Assembly (NCBI GenBank): GCA_034659015.1
Contig: JAYEGL010000002.1
Location: forward strand, 186,001-250,000
DNA length: 64,000 nucleotides
DNA from: Maricaulis sp034659015
Lineage (GTDB): Bacteria; Pseudomonadota; Alphaproteobacteria; Caulobacterales; Maricaulaceae
Direction of reading: 5' to 3'
Below are positions 33,505 to 42,178 of this stretch, one piece after another. The notes under the pieces were generated by a model that worked only from the letters and a program-made list of their open reading frames with translations, was not told the origin of the DNA and ran no database searches. Both the position numbers and the translations under genes were made by a program. Each line of letters starts with the position of its first letter. Within the stretch, counting starts at the first letter, position 1.

Positions 33505-34323
33505 ATGGGACACATCGAGGACGACGAGGTCGAGGCGAGCCGGGCGCCGCTGATCGATCACCTGATCGAACTGCGCTCGCGGCTGATCATCGTGATCGCC
33601 TGCCTGGTGGTGGGCTTCATCGGCTGTTTCCTGTTCTCCAGCCAGCTCTACCAGTTGCTGCTCATCCCCTATCGGGATGCCGCCGCCGCCGTGCGCGGTG
33701 TGCCGGTGGAGGAGCTCGAACTGACGGCCAATTTCTTCGCGCCGCTGGAATTCTTCTTCGTGCGCCTGAAACTGTCGCTGGTCGGGGCGATCATCATCAT
33801 CTTCCCGGTGATCGCCTGGCAGGTCTACAGCTTCGTCGCGCCGGGCCTGTACAAGAACGAACGCGGCGCCTTTGCGCCCTTCCTGGCGCTCTCGCCGGTG
33901 CTGTTCGGCATCGGCGTCGCCTTTGTCTACTACCTCGTCCTGCCCATGGTGATGCGCTTCTCGCTGGGCCAGGAACAGGTTCCCGAACTGGCCGGCACGC
34001 GGATCGAGCTTCTGCTCAACGTGTCCGACTACATGAACCTGATCACCACGCTGATGCTGGTCTTCGGCATTTCCTTCCAGATGCCGGTCTTCCTGATGCT
34101 GCTCGCCAAGGCGGGGATACTGCGGGCGCAGACCCTGCTGAAGGGCTGGCGGTTCGCCGTGGTCGGCATTGCGCTGTTCGCGGCCTTCGCCACGCCGCCG
34201 GATCCGGTCAGCCAGATCATGCTCGGCGGTGCGCTCCTGCTGCTCTACTTCGTCTCCATCGGGGCCATGCGCCTGATGGAGCCGAAGGGCGAGGGCGGCG
34301 CGGACGACGACTCCGCCTCCTGA
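33505..34323 (+). CDS. tatC: Twin-arginine translocase subunit TatC
   Basis: The protein has 272 residues and six membrane segments. The cytoplasmic N-terminus carries the signal-peptide-binding motif (LIDHLIELRSRLI); later FFVRLKLSLVGAIIIIFPVIAWQVYSFVAPGLYKNE and the ATPPDPVSQI loop are typical. It closes the tatABC operon five bases after tatB. Confidence 0.95.
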   Translation: MGHIEDDEVEASRAPLIDHLIELRSRLIIVIACLVVGFIGCFLFSSQLYQLLLIPYRDAAAAVRGVPVEELELTANFFAPLEFFFVRLKLSLVGAIIIIFPVIAWQVYSFVAPGLYKNERGAFAPFLALSPVLFGIGVAFVYYLVLPMVMRFSLGQEQVPELAGTRIELLLNVSDYMNLITTLMLVFGISFQMPVFLMLLAKAGILRAQTLLKGWRFAVVGIALFAAFATPPDPVSQIMLGGALLLLYFVSIGAMRLMEPKGEGGADDDSAS

Positions 34324-34392
34324 TCCGGTTTACGCCGCGCGCGGGCGCGGCTATAGCCGCCCTTCCACCTGTTCCAGACAACGGTTCCAGCC

Positions 34393-35670
34393 ATGCATGA
34401 CATCAAGCTCGTTCGCGACAATCCCGATGCTTTCGACCAGGGCCTCGCCCTGCGCGGTCTGGAACCGCAGTCCTCGCAGCTGCTCGAACTGGATACCCAG
34501 CGCCGCGAGGCGCTGACCCGTCAGCAGGAGGCGGAGACCGAGCGCAATACGCTGTCCAAGCAGATCGGCAAGGCCAAGGCCTCGGGCGACGAGGACGAGT
34601 TCAACCGCCTGCGCGGCGAGGTCGACCGGCTGAAGACGGTGCTCGAGGAAGCCGGCCAGCAGGCGCGCCATTTCGACGAGACGCTGAGCCAGCATCTCGC
34701 GGCCCTGCCCAACCTGCCGGAAGCGGATGTTCCCGCCGGCGAGGACGAGGCGGACAATGTCGAACAGCGCCGCTGGGGCGATCCGCGCGAATTCGATTTC
34801 GAGCCGAAGGATCATGTCGATCTGGGCGAGGGGCTCGGCCAGATGGATTTCGAGGGCGCCGCCGCCCTGTCGGGCGCGCGCTTCGTGGCGCTGAAGGGGC
34901 CGCTGGCCCGTCTGGAGCGGGCGCTCGCCCAGTTCATGCTCGACCTGCACACGGCCGAGCACGGTTATACAGAGGTTTCCCCGCCCTACATGGTGCGCGA
35001 CGAGGCCATGTTCGGCACCGGTCAATTGCCCAAGTTTGCCGACGATCTCTTCCGCACCACCGACCATCGCTGGCTGATCCCGACGGCGGAAGTGCCGCTG
35101 ACCAATCTGGCGCGCGAGGCGATCCATCCGGAAAGCGCGCTGCCCATGCGCATGACGGCGCATACGCCCTGTTTCCGCGCCGAGGCCGGTTCGGCCGGCC
35201 GCGACACGCGCGGCATGATCCGCATGCACCAGTTCCACAAGGTGGAAATGGTCTCCATCGTGACGCCGGATGAAAGCGCCGCCGAACTCGACCGGATGAC
35301 GGGATGCGCCGAGAAAGTCCTTCAGCTGCTGGGCCTGCCCTACCGGGTGATGCTGCTGTGCTCGGGCGATATGGGTTTTTCCGCCAAGCGCACCTACGAC
35401 CTGGAAGTTTGGGTGCCCAGCCAGAAGAATTATCGCGAGATCTCGTCCTGCTCGAATTGCGGGGATTTCCAGGCGCGGCGCATGAATGCCCGTTTCCGCC
35501 GCGAGGGCGAGAAGCGTCCGGCCTTCCTGCACACGCTCAACGGCTCCGGTGTCGCCACCGGCCGCGCCCTGCTGGCCGTGATGGAGAACTACCAGAACGC
35601 CGACGGCTCGATCACCGTGCCGGAGGCGCTGCGCCCCTATATGGGCGGGATCGAGACGCTGAGCGCCTAG
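34393..35670 (+). CDS. serS: Serine--tRNA ligase
   Basis: This class II synthetase charges tRNA-Ser. The protein has 425 residues: an N-terminal coiled-coil arm (about residues 30-105) and a catalytic core with motif 2 region FRAEAGSAGRDTRGMIRMHQFHKVE and motif 3 HTLNGSGVATGRALLAVMENYQ. The ATG at 34393 begins MHDIKLVRDNPDAF, the normal start. It ends tail to tail with the Doc toxin gene, sharing three bases. Confidence 0.96.
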   Translation: MHDIKLVRDNPDAFDQGLALRGLEPQSSQLLELDTQRREALTRQQEAETERNTLSKQIGKAKASGDEDEFNRLRGEVDRLKTVLEEAGQQARHFDETLSQHLAALPNLPEADVPAGEDEADNVEQRRWGDPREFDFEPKDHVDLGEGLGQMDFEGAAALSGARFVALKGPLARLERALAQFMLDLHTAEHGYTEVSPPYMVRDEAMFGTGQLPKFADDLFRTTDHRWLIPTAEVPLTNLAREAIHPESALPMRMTAHTPCFRAEAGSAGRDTRGMIRMHQFHKVEMVSIVTPDESAAELDRMTGCAEKVLQLLGLPYRVMLLCSGDMGFSAKRTYDLEVWVPSQKNYREISSCSNCGDFQARRMNARFRREGEKRPAFLHTLNGSGVATGRALLAVMENYQNADGSITVPEALRPYMGGIETLSA

Positions 35671-36044
35671 CGCTTCTCCGTATTGGCGCGCAGCCAGGGT
35701 TCCAGTTTTTCAAAGCGGAATTCGCCGGTCTCGTAGAGGCCTAGGATGAAGTCGATCGTGTCCTGCTTGTGGGGTGCGAAGCGCGCTCCGTTGATGCGCA
35801 GGAAGGTGATCGTACAAGCAAAGGCCGTCCGCTTGTTGCCGTCTATGAACGGGTGGTTCTGGGCCAGGCTTTCCCAAAGCGCTGCGGCTTCTGCAACCAG
35901 ATCGGGATAGTAGCCAGTCTGCGGCCGTGCGAGTGCCGCTTCCAGCTGGCCAAGGTCTCGAACGCCGTAGGAACCGCCATAGGTTTCGATCTGATCGGTA
36001 TGAATGGCGAGGACTTCGTCGAGCGTGAGATAGTCGAAGCTCAT
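35667..36044 (-). CDS. doc: Doc-type (death-on-curing) Fic-fold toxin
   Basis: The protein has 125 residues with the Fic/Doc motif HPFIDGNKR at 64-72. Lys71 replaces the glycine of AMP-transferring Fic enzymes, as in phage P1 Doc, which phosphorylates EF-Tu and stops translation. Other Doc features are LTLDEVLAIH at the start and GLYETGEF near the end. It overlaps the upstream antitoxin gene by four bases. The pair sits between serS and surE, which are neighbours in related genomes, so it is probably a later insertion. Confidence 0.9.
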   Translation of the reverse strand: MSFDYLTLDEVLAIHTDQIETYGGSYGVRDLGQLEAALARPQTGYYPDLVAEAAALWESLAQNHPFIDGNKRTAFACTITFLRINGARFAPHKQDTIDFILGLYETGEFRFEKLEPWLRANTEKR

Positions 36045-36268
36045 TCCGCGAGCTTCTTGTAGACCTCAGCGTACTCGTCATGGGTCGCCTTGTAGGTTTC
36101 CATGACGTGATCGCGGACCTTCTTCGGCTTCTTCGAGGCCAGCAGTCCGGCAATCGCCTCATCGACCAGGGTCTGAAGGTCGCGCCCTTCGGCCTCGGCC
36201 AGCGATTTCAGCTCGGCGAGGAGGGTGGCATCCAGTTCGGCGGAAAAATGTTCGCGGGGCTGGCCCAT
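36041..36268 (-). CDS. Ribbon-helix-helix-like antitoxin of the Doc module
   Basis: The protein has 75 residues. An N-terminal strand followed by two helices (HFSAELDATLLAELKSLAEAEGRDLQTLVDEAIAGLL) resembles a ribbon-helix-helix DNA-binding fold; the C-terminal tail (VMETYKATHDEYAEVYKKLAE) would bind and block the toxin. This is not the Phd fold that usually partners Doc. The ATG at 36268 follows GGAG by six bases; a longer upstream frame (to 36490) lacks such a site and crosses the surE promoter region. A palindrome upstream could be its operator. Confidence 0.7.
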   Translation of the reverse strand: MGQPREHFSAELDATLLAELKSLAEAEGRDLQTLVDEAIAGLLASKKPKKVRDHVMETYKATHDEYAEVYKKLAE

Positions 36269-36314
36269 CGTCCACTCCAGACGGTCGATTTCAGATCCTT
36301 GTGCATTCTGATAG

Positions 36315-36333
36315 CACGAAAAGCGTGTTCGTG
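36315..36333. promoter_or_regulatory. Candidate operator of the toxin-antitoxin module
   Basis: CACGAA-AAGCGTG-TTCGTG is a perfect 6-bp inverted repeat with a 7-bp spacer, 47 bp before the antitoxin start on the minus strand. Auto-repression through such palindromes is normal for ribbon-helix-helix antitoxins. It also lies about 110 bp before surE. Confidence 0.45.
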
Positions 36334-36443
36334 AAACGTTCCGATCTGCCGATATTGTGAACGCCGGACTGATGCACCGATTGCCGCCCTGCCGGGAACC
36401 GCCTAGAAGCGACGGAGACGACAGACCGAAGGACATCCCGCCC

Positions 36444-37238
36444 ATGATCCCCGACAATCCGCGTATCCTGCTGACCAATGATGACGGCATCCGGGCCCAT
36501 GGCCTGAAAGTGCTGGAGAAGATCGCGCGGGACCTGTCGGACGATGTGTGGATCGTCGCGCCGCACGAGGAACAGTCCGGGGCGGGGCGCTCGCTGACCC
36601 TGCATGCGCCGCTGCGCGTGCGTCAGTACGAGGAACGCAAATTCTCCGTCTCCGGCACGCCGACGGACAGCGTTCTAATGGGCGTGCAGGACATCATTCC
36701 CGGCAAGAAGCCGGACCTGGTGCTCTCCGGCGTCAATCGTGGCCAGAACATCGCCGAGGACATCACCTTTTCCGGTACGGTGGCCGGCGCGATGCAGGGC
36801 ATGCAGCTGGGCATTCCCGCCGTTGCGCTGTCCCAGGCCTACGGCTTCAAGAAGGGCGACCCGATCGAGTGGGAGACGGCGGAAACCTATGGCGCACCGG
36901 TCCTGCGCCGCCTGTTCGACCTGAAATGGCCCGAGGACGTGCTGATCAACATCAACTTCCCCGATCGCAAGCCGGACGACGTCACCGAGGTGGAGGTGAC
37001 CCGCCAGGGCCGCCGCGACCAGCACATCCTGCACGCCGAACACCGCACCGATCCGCGCGGCGCGGACTATTACTGGCTGGCTTTCAAGGGCATCCTGTCC
37101 AATCCGCCCGAAGGCGTGGACCTGAAGGCCGTCTATGACGGCAAGATTTCGGTGACCCCCCTTCACATGGACCTCACGCATGGCGAAACTCTCGGCAATC
37201 TGAAGCGGATGCTCGGCGGCGCGCCGCCCAAGCACTGA
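36444..37238 (+). CDS. surE: 5'/3'-nucleotidase SurE
   Basis: This metal-dependent phosphatase acts on nucleoside monophosphates. The protein is about 264 residues. The metal-site motif LLTNDDG covers Asp13 and Asp14; SGVNRGQN and TFSGTVAGAM follow. The ATG at 36444 gives MIPDNPRILLTNDDG; AAGGA lies about ten bases upstream. It is followed 39 bp later by pcm, its usual neighbour. Confidence 0.94.
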   Translation: MIPDNPRILLTNDDGIRAHGLKVLEKIARDLSDDVWIVAPHEEQSGAGRSLTLHAPLRVRQYEERKFSVSGTPTDSVLMGVQDIIPGKKPDLVLSGVNRGQNIAEDITFSGTVAGAMQGMQLGIPAVALSQAYGFKKGDPIEWETAETYGAPVLRRLFDLKWPEDVLININFPDRKPDDVTEVEVTRQGRRDQHILHAEHRTDPRGADYYWLAFKGILSNPPEGVDLKAVYDGKISVTPLHMDLTHGETLGNLKRMLGGAPPKH

Positions 37239-37277
37239 GCCGTTTGCCGGGCCGCGCCCGCCGGAAGGAACGAGCCG

Positions 37278-37919
37278 ATGACCATCCCCGACCCGCGCAT
37301 GATCCAGCTCGTCATGAGCCTGCGCGGCGGCGGTGTGACCGATGCCCGGGTGATGGGCGCCCTCGAGCGCACGCCGCGGCACCTGTTCGTGCCCGACCGG
37401 TTCGGCGACCAGGCCTATGACGATCGGGCGCTGCCGATCGATTGCGGCCAGACGATCTCCCAGCCGCTGATCGTGGCGCTGATGACCCAGGCGCTGAAAC
37501 TGGACGATCGCTGCAAGGTGCTCGAGATCGGCACCGGCTCGGGCTATCAGGCCGCCGTGCTGGCGCGTCTGGCGCGGCGCGTCTACACGGTCGAGCGCTA
37601 TCGCACCCTGGCCCGCGAAGCGGAGGAGCGTTTCCATGCCCTGCGCCTGACCAATATCGTCACCCGGATCGGCGACGGCACGGCGGGCTGGCCGGAACAG
37701 GCGCCCTTCGACCGCATCATCCTGACCGCCTCGGCGCCGCAGCGCCCCGACGCCATCCTGGACCAGCTCAAGGAGGGCGGGATCGCCGTGGCGCCGGTCG
37801 ATCGCGACGCCAAACAGGTGCTGGTGCGCTATGTCCGGGACGGCGACGAGATCGTCGAGACGGATATCATGGACGTGCGCTTCGTGCCGCTGGTGAAGGG
37901 CGAGGCGCGGGCGCTATAG
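37278..37919 (+). CDS. pcm: Protein-L-isoaspartate O-methyltransferase
   Basis: This repair enzyme methylates isoaspartyl residues in aged proteins using SAM. The protein has 213 residues with RTPRHLFVPDRFGDQAYDDRALPI, GQTISQPLIVALMTQAL and the SAM loop LEIGTGSGYQAAVLARL, all intact, unlike the Pcm-like gene at 14576-15229. It sits in its usual place after surE. The ATG at 37278 follows GGAAGG by ten bases. Confidence 0.93.
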   Translation: MTIPDPRMIQLVMSLRGGGVTDARVMGALERTPRHLFVPDRFGDQAYDDRALPIDCGQTISQPLIVALMTQALKLDDRCKVLEIGTGSGYQAAVLARLARRVYTVERYRTLAREAEERFHALRLTNIVTRIGDGTAGWPEQAPFDRIILTASAPQRPDAILDQLKEGGIAVAPVDRDAKQVLVRYVRDGDEIVETDIMDVRFVPLVKGEARAL

Positions 37920-37942
37920 CCGCCCGCATCCGCTCCGCGATC

Positions 37943-38866
37943 TCAGTCCGGTGTCTCGCACTGCACGGGATGGGCCGTGATGGCGCGGCGGCGCTTCGAC
38001 ATCTCGTGGGTCAGCCAGAAGCCGGAGCCCAGCAGCATCGCGCCGCCCAGCACCATGCCCGGGCCGGGGATCTCCCGGAACACCAGAAAGCCCAGGAAGC
38101 TCGCCACCACCGGCGAGACGATGATGTCGACCAGGGAGTAGAGGTTGGCGTCGATCGTCTTGAGCACCAGGCTGATGCCGAAATAGGCAAAACCGGTCGA
38201 GATCAGGCCCAGCCCGCCCACGGCTGCCATGACCGGCATGTCGAAGGGCAGGAGATTGTCGGGCACCAGCGCGGTTACGTCCCCGGTGCCGAACAGCCAC
38301 AGCGAGGGGGCCAGCAGCAGCGCTGCCACCAACATCGACCAGGCGATGTCGTTCCCGGTCTCCGTCTTACCCTCGTGCCGCATATAGGTGATCATCGCGG
38401 CATAGATCGCCCCGTCGCCCAGCGCGACCAGATTGCCCAGCATCTCGCCGCCTTCCAGGGGCTGGGCGATGACGATGCCGGCCAGGGCGACGGCGAAGAT
38501 CGCGACATGGATCGGCCGGGCGCGCTCGTCCAGGAAAATCGCCGAGAAGATGAAGGTGAAGAAGGGCGCGATGCTCCAGAAAATCACCGCATTGGCGATC
38601 GGTACCAGCGTCATCGCATAATTGAACACGCTGATCTGGGTGGCGATCAGCACGCCGATCACGAAAATATCCTTGAAATTGCGGACGGGCAGGTGGAGGC
38701 GGTGGCCGGTGCTGATGCGCAGCGTGGTCAGCAGGAAGGCTGCGGCGAGGCTCAGCGCGTAGAAGTTCAGCGTCTGGATTGGGATCAGGCCGCCGGTCAG
38801 CTTCACGAAGACGCCGATCGTGGCTTCCGAGAGCGTGATCAGGAGCAGGAGGCTTCCGGTTCTCAT
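37943..38866 (-). CDS. DMT/EamA family transporter
   Basis: The protein is about 307 residues with ten predicted membrane segments in two EamA halves (for example LLLLITLSEATIGVFVK and MAAVGGLGLISTGFAYFGISLVLKTIDANL). Members of this family export metabolites or amino acids; the substrate is not indicated. The ATG at 38866 begins MRTGSLLLL, directly at the first helix; a longer upstream frame is not conserved. It is the only minus-strand gene between pcm and the NlpD-like gene, so it interrupts the conserved block. Confidence 0.88.
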   Translation of the reverse strand: MRTGSLLLLITLSEATIGVFVKLTGGLIPIQTLNFYALSLAAAFLLTTLRISTGHRLHLPVRNFKDIFVIGVLIATQISVFNYAMTLVPIANAVIFWSIAPFFTFIFSAIFLDERARPIHVAIFAVALAGIVIAQPLEGGEMLGNLVALGDGAIYAAMITYMRHEGKTETGNDIAWSMLVAALLLAPSLWLFGTGDVTALVPDNLLPFDMPVMAAVGGLGLISTGFAYFGISLVLKTIDANLYSLVDIIVSPVVASFLGFLVFREIPGPGMVLGGAMLLGSGFWLTHEMSKRRRAITAHPVQCETPD

Positions 38867-39044
38867 GACACTGTCCCATCGTCCGCTTCCGGTCCGCACT
38901 GCGAAGTCTGGCGTGGAACGGCAAGCGCCGCAATGCCTGTACGCAAGGCAGGCCTGCCCGTTTTTTTGCCCCATTTCCGGCCGAGTCTGGCCGCATGCGC
39001 CTATGCGGCGACGCGCCGGGAAATCGGTTGAGCGGGGTCGATGG

Positions 39045-39059
39045 ATAACCGACGGTTAA
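39045..39059. promoter_or_regulatory. Near-consensus CtrA-like site before the LysM/LytM gene
   Basis: ATAACCGACGGTTAA differs by one base from TTAA-N7-TTAA. It lies 54 bp before the LysM/LytM gene start, a sensible promoter distance, and cell-division cell-wall factors are frequent CtrA targets in Caulobacter. One mismatch makes it less certain than the perfect sites. Confidence 0.4.
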
Positions 39060-39113
39060 GCGTTGTCATGGCTTGATGTCGGTGACTTCCTCTACAGGAG
39101 CTGGATTTACGCG

Positions 39114-40037
39114 ATGCGTCTTTCGACTGTGATATGCCTGACAGCGGCCCTGTGCGCCGGCCTTGCGGCCTGCACCACGACGCCGCGCCATCCGGCACGC
39201 GTCGAAAACCGCTATCCCGATGCCGGGACCCGGCCGACGCCGCCCTCGCGGATCACACCGCGCGACTGCAACGGCTCCTACACGGTGCGCCGGGGCGACA
39301 CGCTGTCCGAGATCGCCGTGATGTGCGGTGTGCGCATGGAAGAACTGGCGGCGGCCAACAGCCTTTACCGGCCCTATACGCTCAATGTCGGCCAGGTGCT
39401 CTCGATGCCGCGGCCGCCGATGCATGTCGTCCAGCGCGGCGAGAACCTCTACCGGATCGGCCTGCGCTACGGCATTCCTTTCCAGCAACTGGCCGCCCAC
39501 AACGGCATTTCCGCGCCCTACAACCTGGAAGTCGGCCAGCAGATCCGTCTTCCCCAGGGCGCGACGGTCGTGAATCTGGCCAGCCGCGACCCGTCGGCCA
39601 ATTCGCGCTCGACGGCCTCGCCGCCACGCGAAGAGCGCCGGCCGCCGGCTGCGTCCTCCGGCACGCCGCGTTTCGACTGGCCGGTGCGCGGCTCGGTCCT
39701 GTCCAGTTTCGGCAACAAGCCCGATGGCGGGCGCAATGACGGGATCAACATCGCCGCGAATGCGGGCGACAGCGTGCGCGCGGCAGCGCCCGGACAGGTG
39801 GTCTACGCCGGCAGCGAGCTCGCCGGTTACGGCCAGCTTGTCCTGGTCCGTCACACCGGGGGCTATGTCACTGCCTATGCCCACAATTCCCGCCTCATGG
39901 TTTCCGAGGGAGACCAGGTCAGCCAGGGCCAGGTGATCGCCGAGGCCGGCGCGACGGGATCGGTCGACCGGCCCCAGGTGCATTTCGAGATCCGCAACGG
40001 CGTCAATCCGGTGGACCCGATGAGCTACCTGCAGTGA
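39114..40037 (+). CDS. NlpD-like lipoprotein: two LysM domains and a degenerate LytM (M23) domain
   Basis: The protein is about 307 residues. A lipoprotein signal peptide ends in the lipobox LAAC. Two LysM domains follow (YTVRRGDTLSEIAVMCGV and HVVQRGENLYRIGLRYGI), then a linker and a C-terminal LytM domain. In the LytM domain the zinc ligands are lost: the HxxxD site reads NDGIN and the HxH site reads QVH. That pattern, also seen in E. coli NlpD, marks an activator of cell-wall amidases, not an active endopeptidase. Septal periplasm is the likely site. It sits between pcm and yajC as in related genomes. Confidence 0.9.
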   Translation: MRLSTVICLTAALCAGLAACTTTPRHPARVENRYPDAGTRPTPPSRITPRDCNGSYTVRRGDTLSEIAVMCGVRMEELAAANSLYRPYTLNVGQVLSMPRPPMHVVQRGENLYRIGLRYGIPFQQLAAHNGISAPYNLEVGQQIRLPQGATVVNLASRDPSANSRSTASPPREERRPPAASSGTPRFDWPVRGSVLSSFGNKPDGGRNDGINIAANAGDSVRAAAPGQVVYAGSELAGYGQLVLVRHTGGYVTAYAHNSRLMVSEGDQVSQGQVIAEAGATGSVDRPQVHFEIRNGVNPVDPMSYLQ

Positions 40038-40171
40038 GGCCTCGCTGCGGGCGTAACAGTCAGGCCTTGTTGCAACACAGCCCTGCACCGATATAGTCCC
40101 GCGCAATTATTTACCAGGCGCGGGCGGCCCAGCCGGTCCCGTTGCCCAGCCACCCGGGGTCTAGCGTTACC

Positions 40172-40474
40172 ATGGAAGCCTTTCTCGCCTCTCCCATCCC
40201 CATGCTCGTTCTTATGGGCCTGGTCTTCTATTTCCTGCTCATCCGACCGCAGCAGAAGCGGGCCAAGGAGCACAAGGAAATGGTGGAAGGTCTCAAGCGC
40301 GGCGACGAGGTGATCACCCAGGGCGGGCTGATCGGCAAGGTTGCCAAGGTCGCTGACGAGGAAGTCACGGTCGAGCTGGCCGACGGCGTCAAGGTGCGTG
40401 TCGTGCGCCAGACGATCGCCACCGTGCGCGGCCGTCCCGAGCCCAAGCCGGCCAACGACGCCAAGTCCGACTGA
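40172..40474 (+). CDS. yajC: Preprotein translocase accessory subunit YajC
   Basis: The protein is about 100 residues, with one membrane helix (residues 7-26, PIPMLVLMGLVFYFLLIRPQQK), then the conserved HKEMVEGLKRGDEVITQGGLIGKV. YajC associates with SecDF in the inner membrane. The ATG at 40172 matches the usual start. It is followed by secD 36 bp later. Confidence 0.94.
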   Translation: MEAFLASPIPMLVLMGLVFYFLLIRPQQKRAKEHKEMVEGLKRGDEVITQGGLIGKVAKVADEEVTVELADGVKVRVVRQTIATVRGRPEPKPANDAKSD

Positions 40475-40510
40475 CCCTTCAGACCGTCTAGCTGAAAAGG
40501 CCGCGCTGCC

Positions 40511-42166
40511 ATGCTGCATTTCGGGCGCTGGAAACTTCTCACCATCCTTGTCGTGATTGTTGCCGGGGCGCTCTATTCGCTGCCCAATCTGGTGCCGGAG
40601 GATGTGCGCTACTCGATCAACGAGGCCGACAACAGCCGTGAGGCGCGCGGCATCTGGAACTACATCCCCAGCCGCACGATCAATCTCGGCCTCGACCTGC
40701 AGGGCGGTTCCTACATCGTCTTCGAGGTCGACATGGCGGAGGTGCGCACGGCGCAGCTGGAAAGCCTGGCTGCCGACGCGCGTCAGACCCTGCGTAACGA
40801 CCCGCCGCTCCTGCCGCGCTCGGTCGCGGTGGTCGGCGACGAGGTCGTGGTGCTGATGATTCGTGAGGAGCAGCGTGACGAGGCGTTCGAGCGGCTTCAG
40901 GAGCTGAACGGCCCGGTCACCACCCAGATGGGTCAGCCCGGCATGGCGCAGATGTACAGCATGCGCCGCGACGGCGACGATCCCAGCGCGATCCGTATCT
41001 CGGTCACCGACGAGCAGTTCACCGCGATCCGCCAGCGCACGCTGAGCCAGTCGATCACGGTGATCCGCCGCCGCCTGGACGGTCTGGGCACCACAGATCC
41101 GACCATCGCCCGCGCCGGAGCCGACCGCGTCATGGTCCAGGTCCCCGGCGCCGACGATCCGCAGGAAATCATCGATCTGGTCGGCACCCAGGCCGCGCTG
41201 AGCTTCCACCTGGTGGATTCGACCATCGATCCGGGGCCCAACGGCCAGGCGCGCACGCCGCCGGGCCGCACCATCTATCCGATCGCCAACACCCAGCCGG
41301 TGCAGTATCTCGCCGTCGAGACGCGGCAATTGCTGACCGGCGAAAACCTGACCCAGGCAAATGTGACGAATCATCCCAGCTATGTCGGCCCGGTTGTCGG
41401 TTTCCGTCTGGATACCCAGGGCGCGCTGATCTTCGGCGACATTACCCGCAACAATCGCGGCCGCCAGTTCGCCATCGTGCTGGACGACGAGATCATCACC
41501 GCGCCGCGCATCAACGAACCGATCCTGGGCGGATCCGGCGTGATCGGCGGCGGGTATACCTACGAGACCGCGTCCCAGCTCGTCATCCTGCTCAATGCCG
41601 GCGCCTTGCCCGCCACGTTGACGCCGGTCGAACAGCGCACGGTTTCGGCCAGTCTGGGCCGCGACCAGATCGAGAGCGGCACGCTGGCCATCATCATCGG
41701 TTTCTCGGCGGTGATCGTCTTCATGCTGCTGGCCTACGGCATCTTCGGCATCTTCTCGACGCTGGCCCTGCTGGCGAACGTGGTACTGATCATCGGCGGC
41801 CTGTCCGGCCTCGGCATGACGCTCACCCTGCCGGGTATTGCGGGTATCATCCTGACGATCGGCATGGCGGTCGACGCCAATGTGCTCATCTTCGAGCGCA
41901 TCCGCGAGGAGGCACGCAACGGGCGCACGCCGGCCAATGCCATCCAGGCCGGCTACGAGCGGGCCCTGGCCGCGATCCTCGACGCCAACATCACCACATT
42001 CATCGCCGCCGCGGTGCTGTTCATGCTCGGTGCCGGTCCGGTCCGCGGCTTCGCCGTGACGCTGGGCGTGGGCATCGTGACCTCGGTCTTCACCGCCTTC
42101 GTCTTCTCCCGCCTGCTGGCGGTTCTCTGGCTCAGGGGCTTCAAGCCCAAGAAGCTGCCGCTGTAA
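40511..42166 (+). CDS. secD: Protein translocase subunit SecD
   Basis: SecD uses the proton gradient with SecF to drive late steps of protein export. The protein has 551 residues: a first membrane helix, a large periplasmic part (LGLDLQGGSYIVFEVD near residue 60, then P1 domains) and five C-terminal helices (EQRTVSASLGRDQIESGTLA, GMAVDANVLIFERIREEAR). Full length. secF follows 12 bp later. Confidence 0.96.
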   Translation: MLHFGRWKLLTILVVIVAGALYSLPNLVPEDVRYSINEADNSREARGIWNYIPSRTINLGLDLQGGSYIVFEVDMAEVRTAQLESLAADARQTLRNDPPLLPRSVAVVGDEVVVLMIREEQRDEAFERLQELNGPVTTQMGQPGMAQMYSMRRDGDDPSAIRISVTDEQFTAIRQRTLSQSITVIRRRLDGLGTTDPTIARAGADRVMVQVPGADDPQEIIDLVGTQAALSFHLVDSTIDPGPNGQARTPPGRTIYPIANTQPVQYLAVETRQLLTGENLTQANVTNHPSYVGPVVGFRLDTQGALIFGDITRNNRGRQFAIVLDDEIITAPRINEPILGGSGVIGGGYTYETASQLVILLNAGALPATLTPVEQRTVSASLGRDQIESGTLAIIIGFSAVIVFMLLAYGIFGIFSTLALLANVVLIIGGLSGLGMTLTLPGIAGIILTIGMAVDANVLIFERIREEARNGRTPANAIQAGYERALAAILDANITTFIAAAVLFMLGAGPVRGFAVTLGVGIVTSVFTAFVFSRLLAVLWLRGFKPKKLPL

Positions 42167-42178
42167 GGGAGTTCCGAG

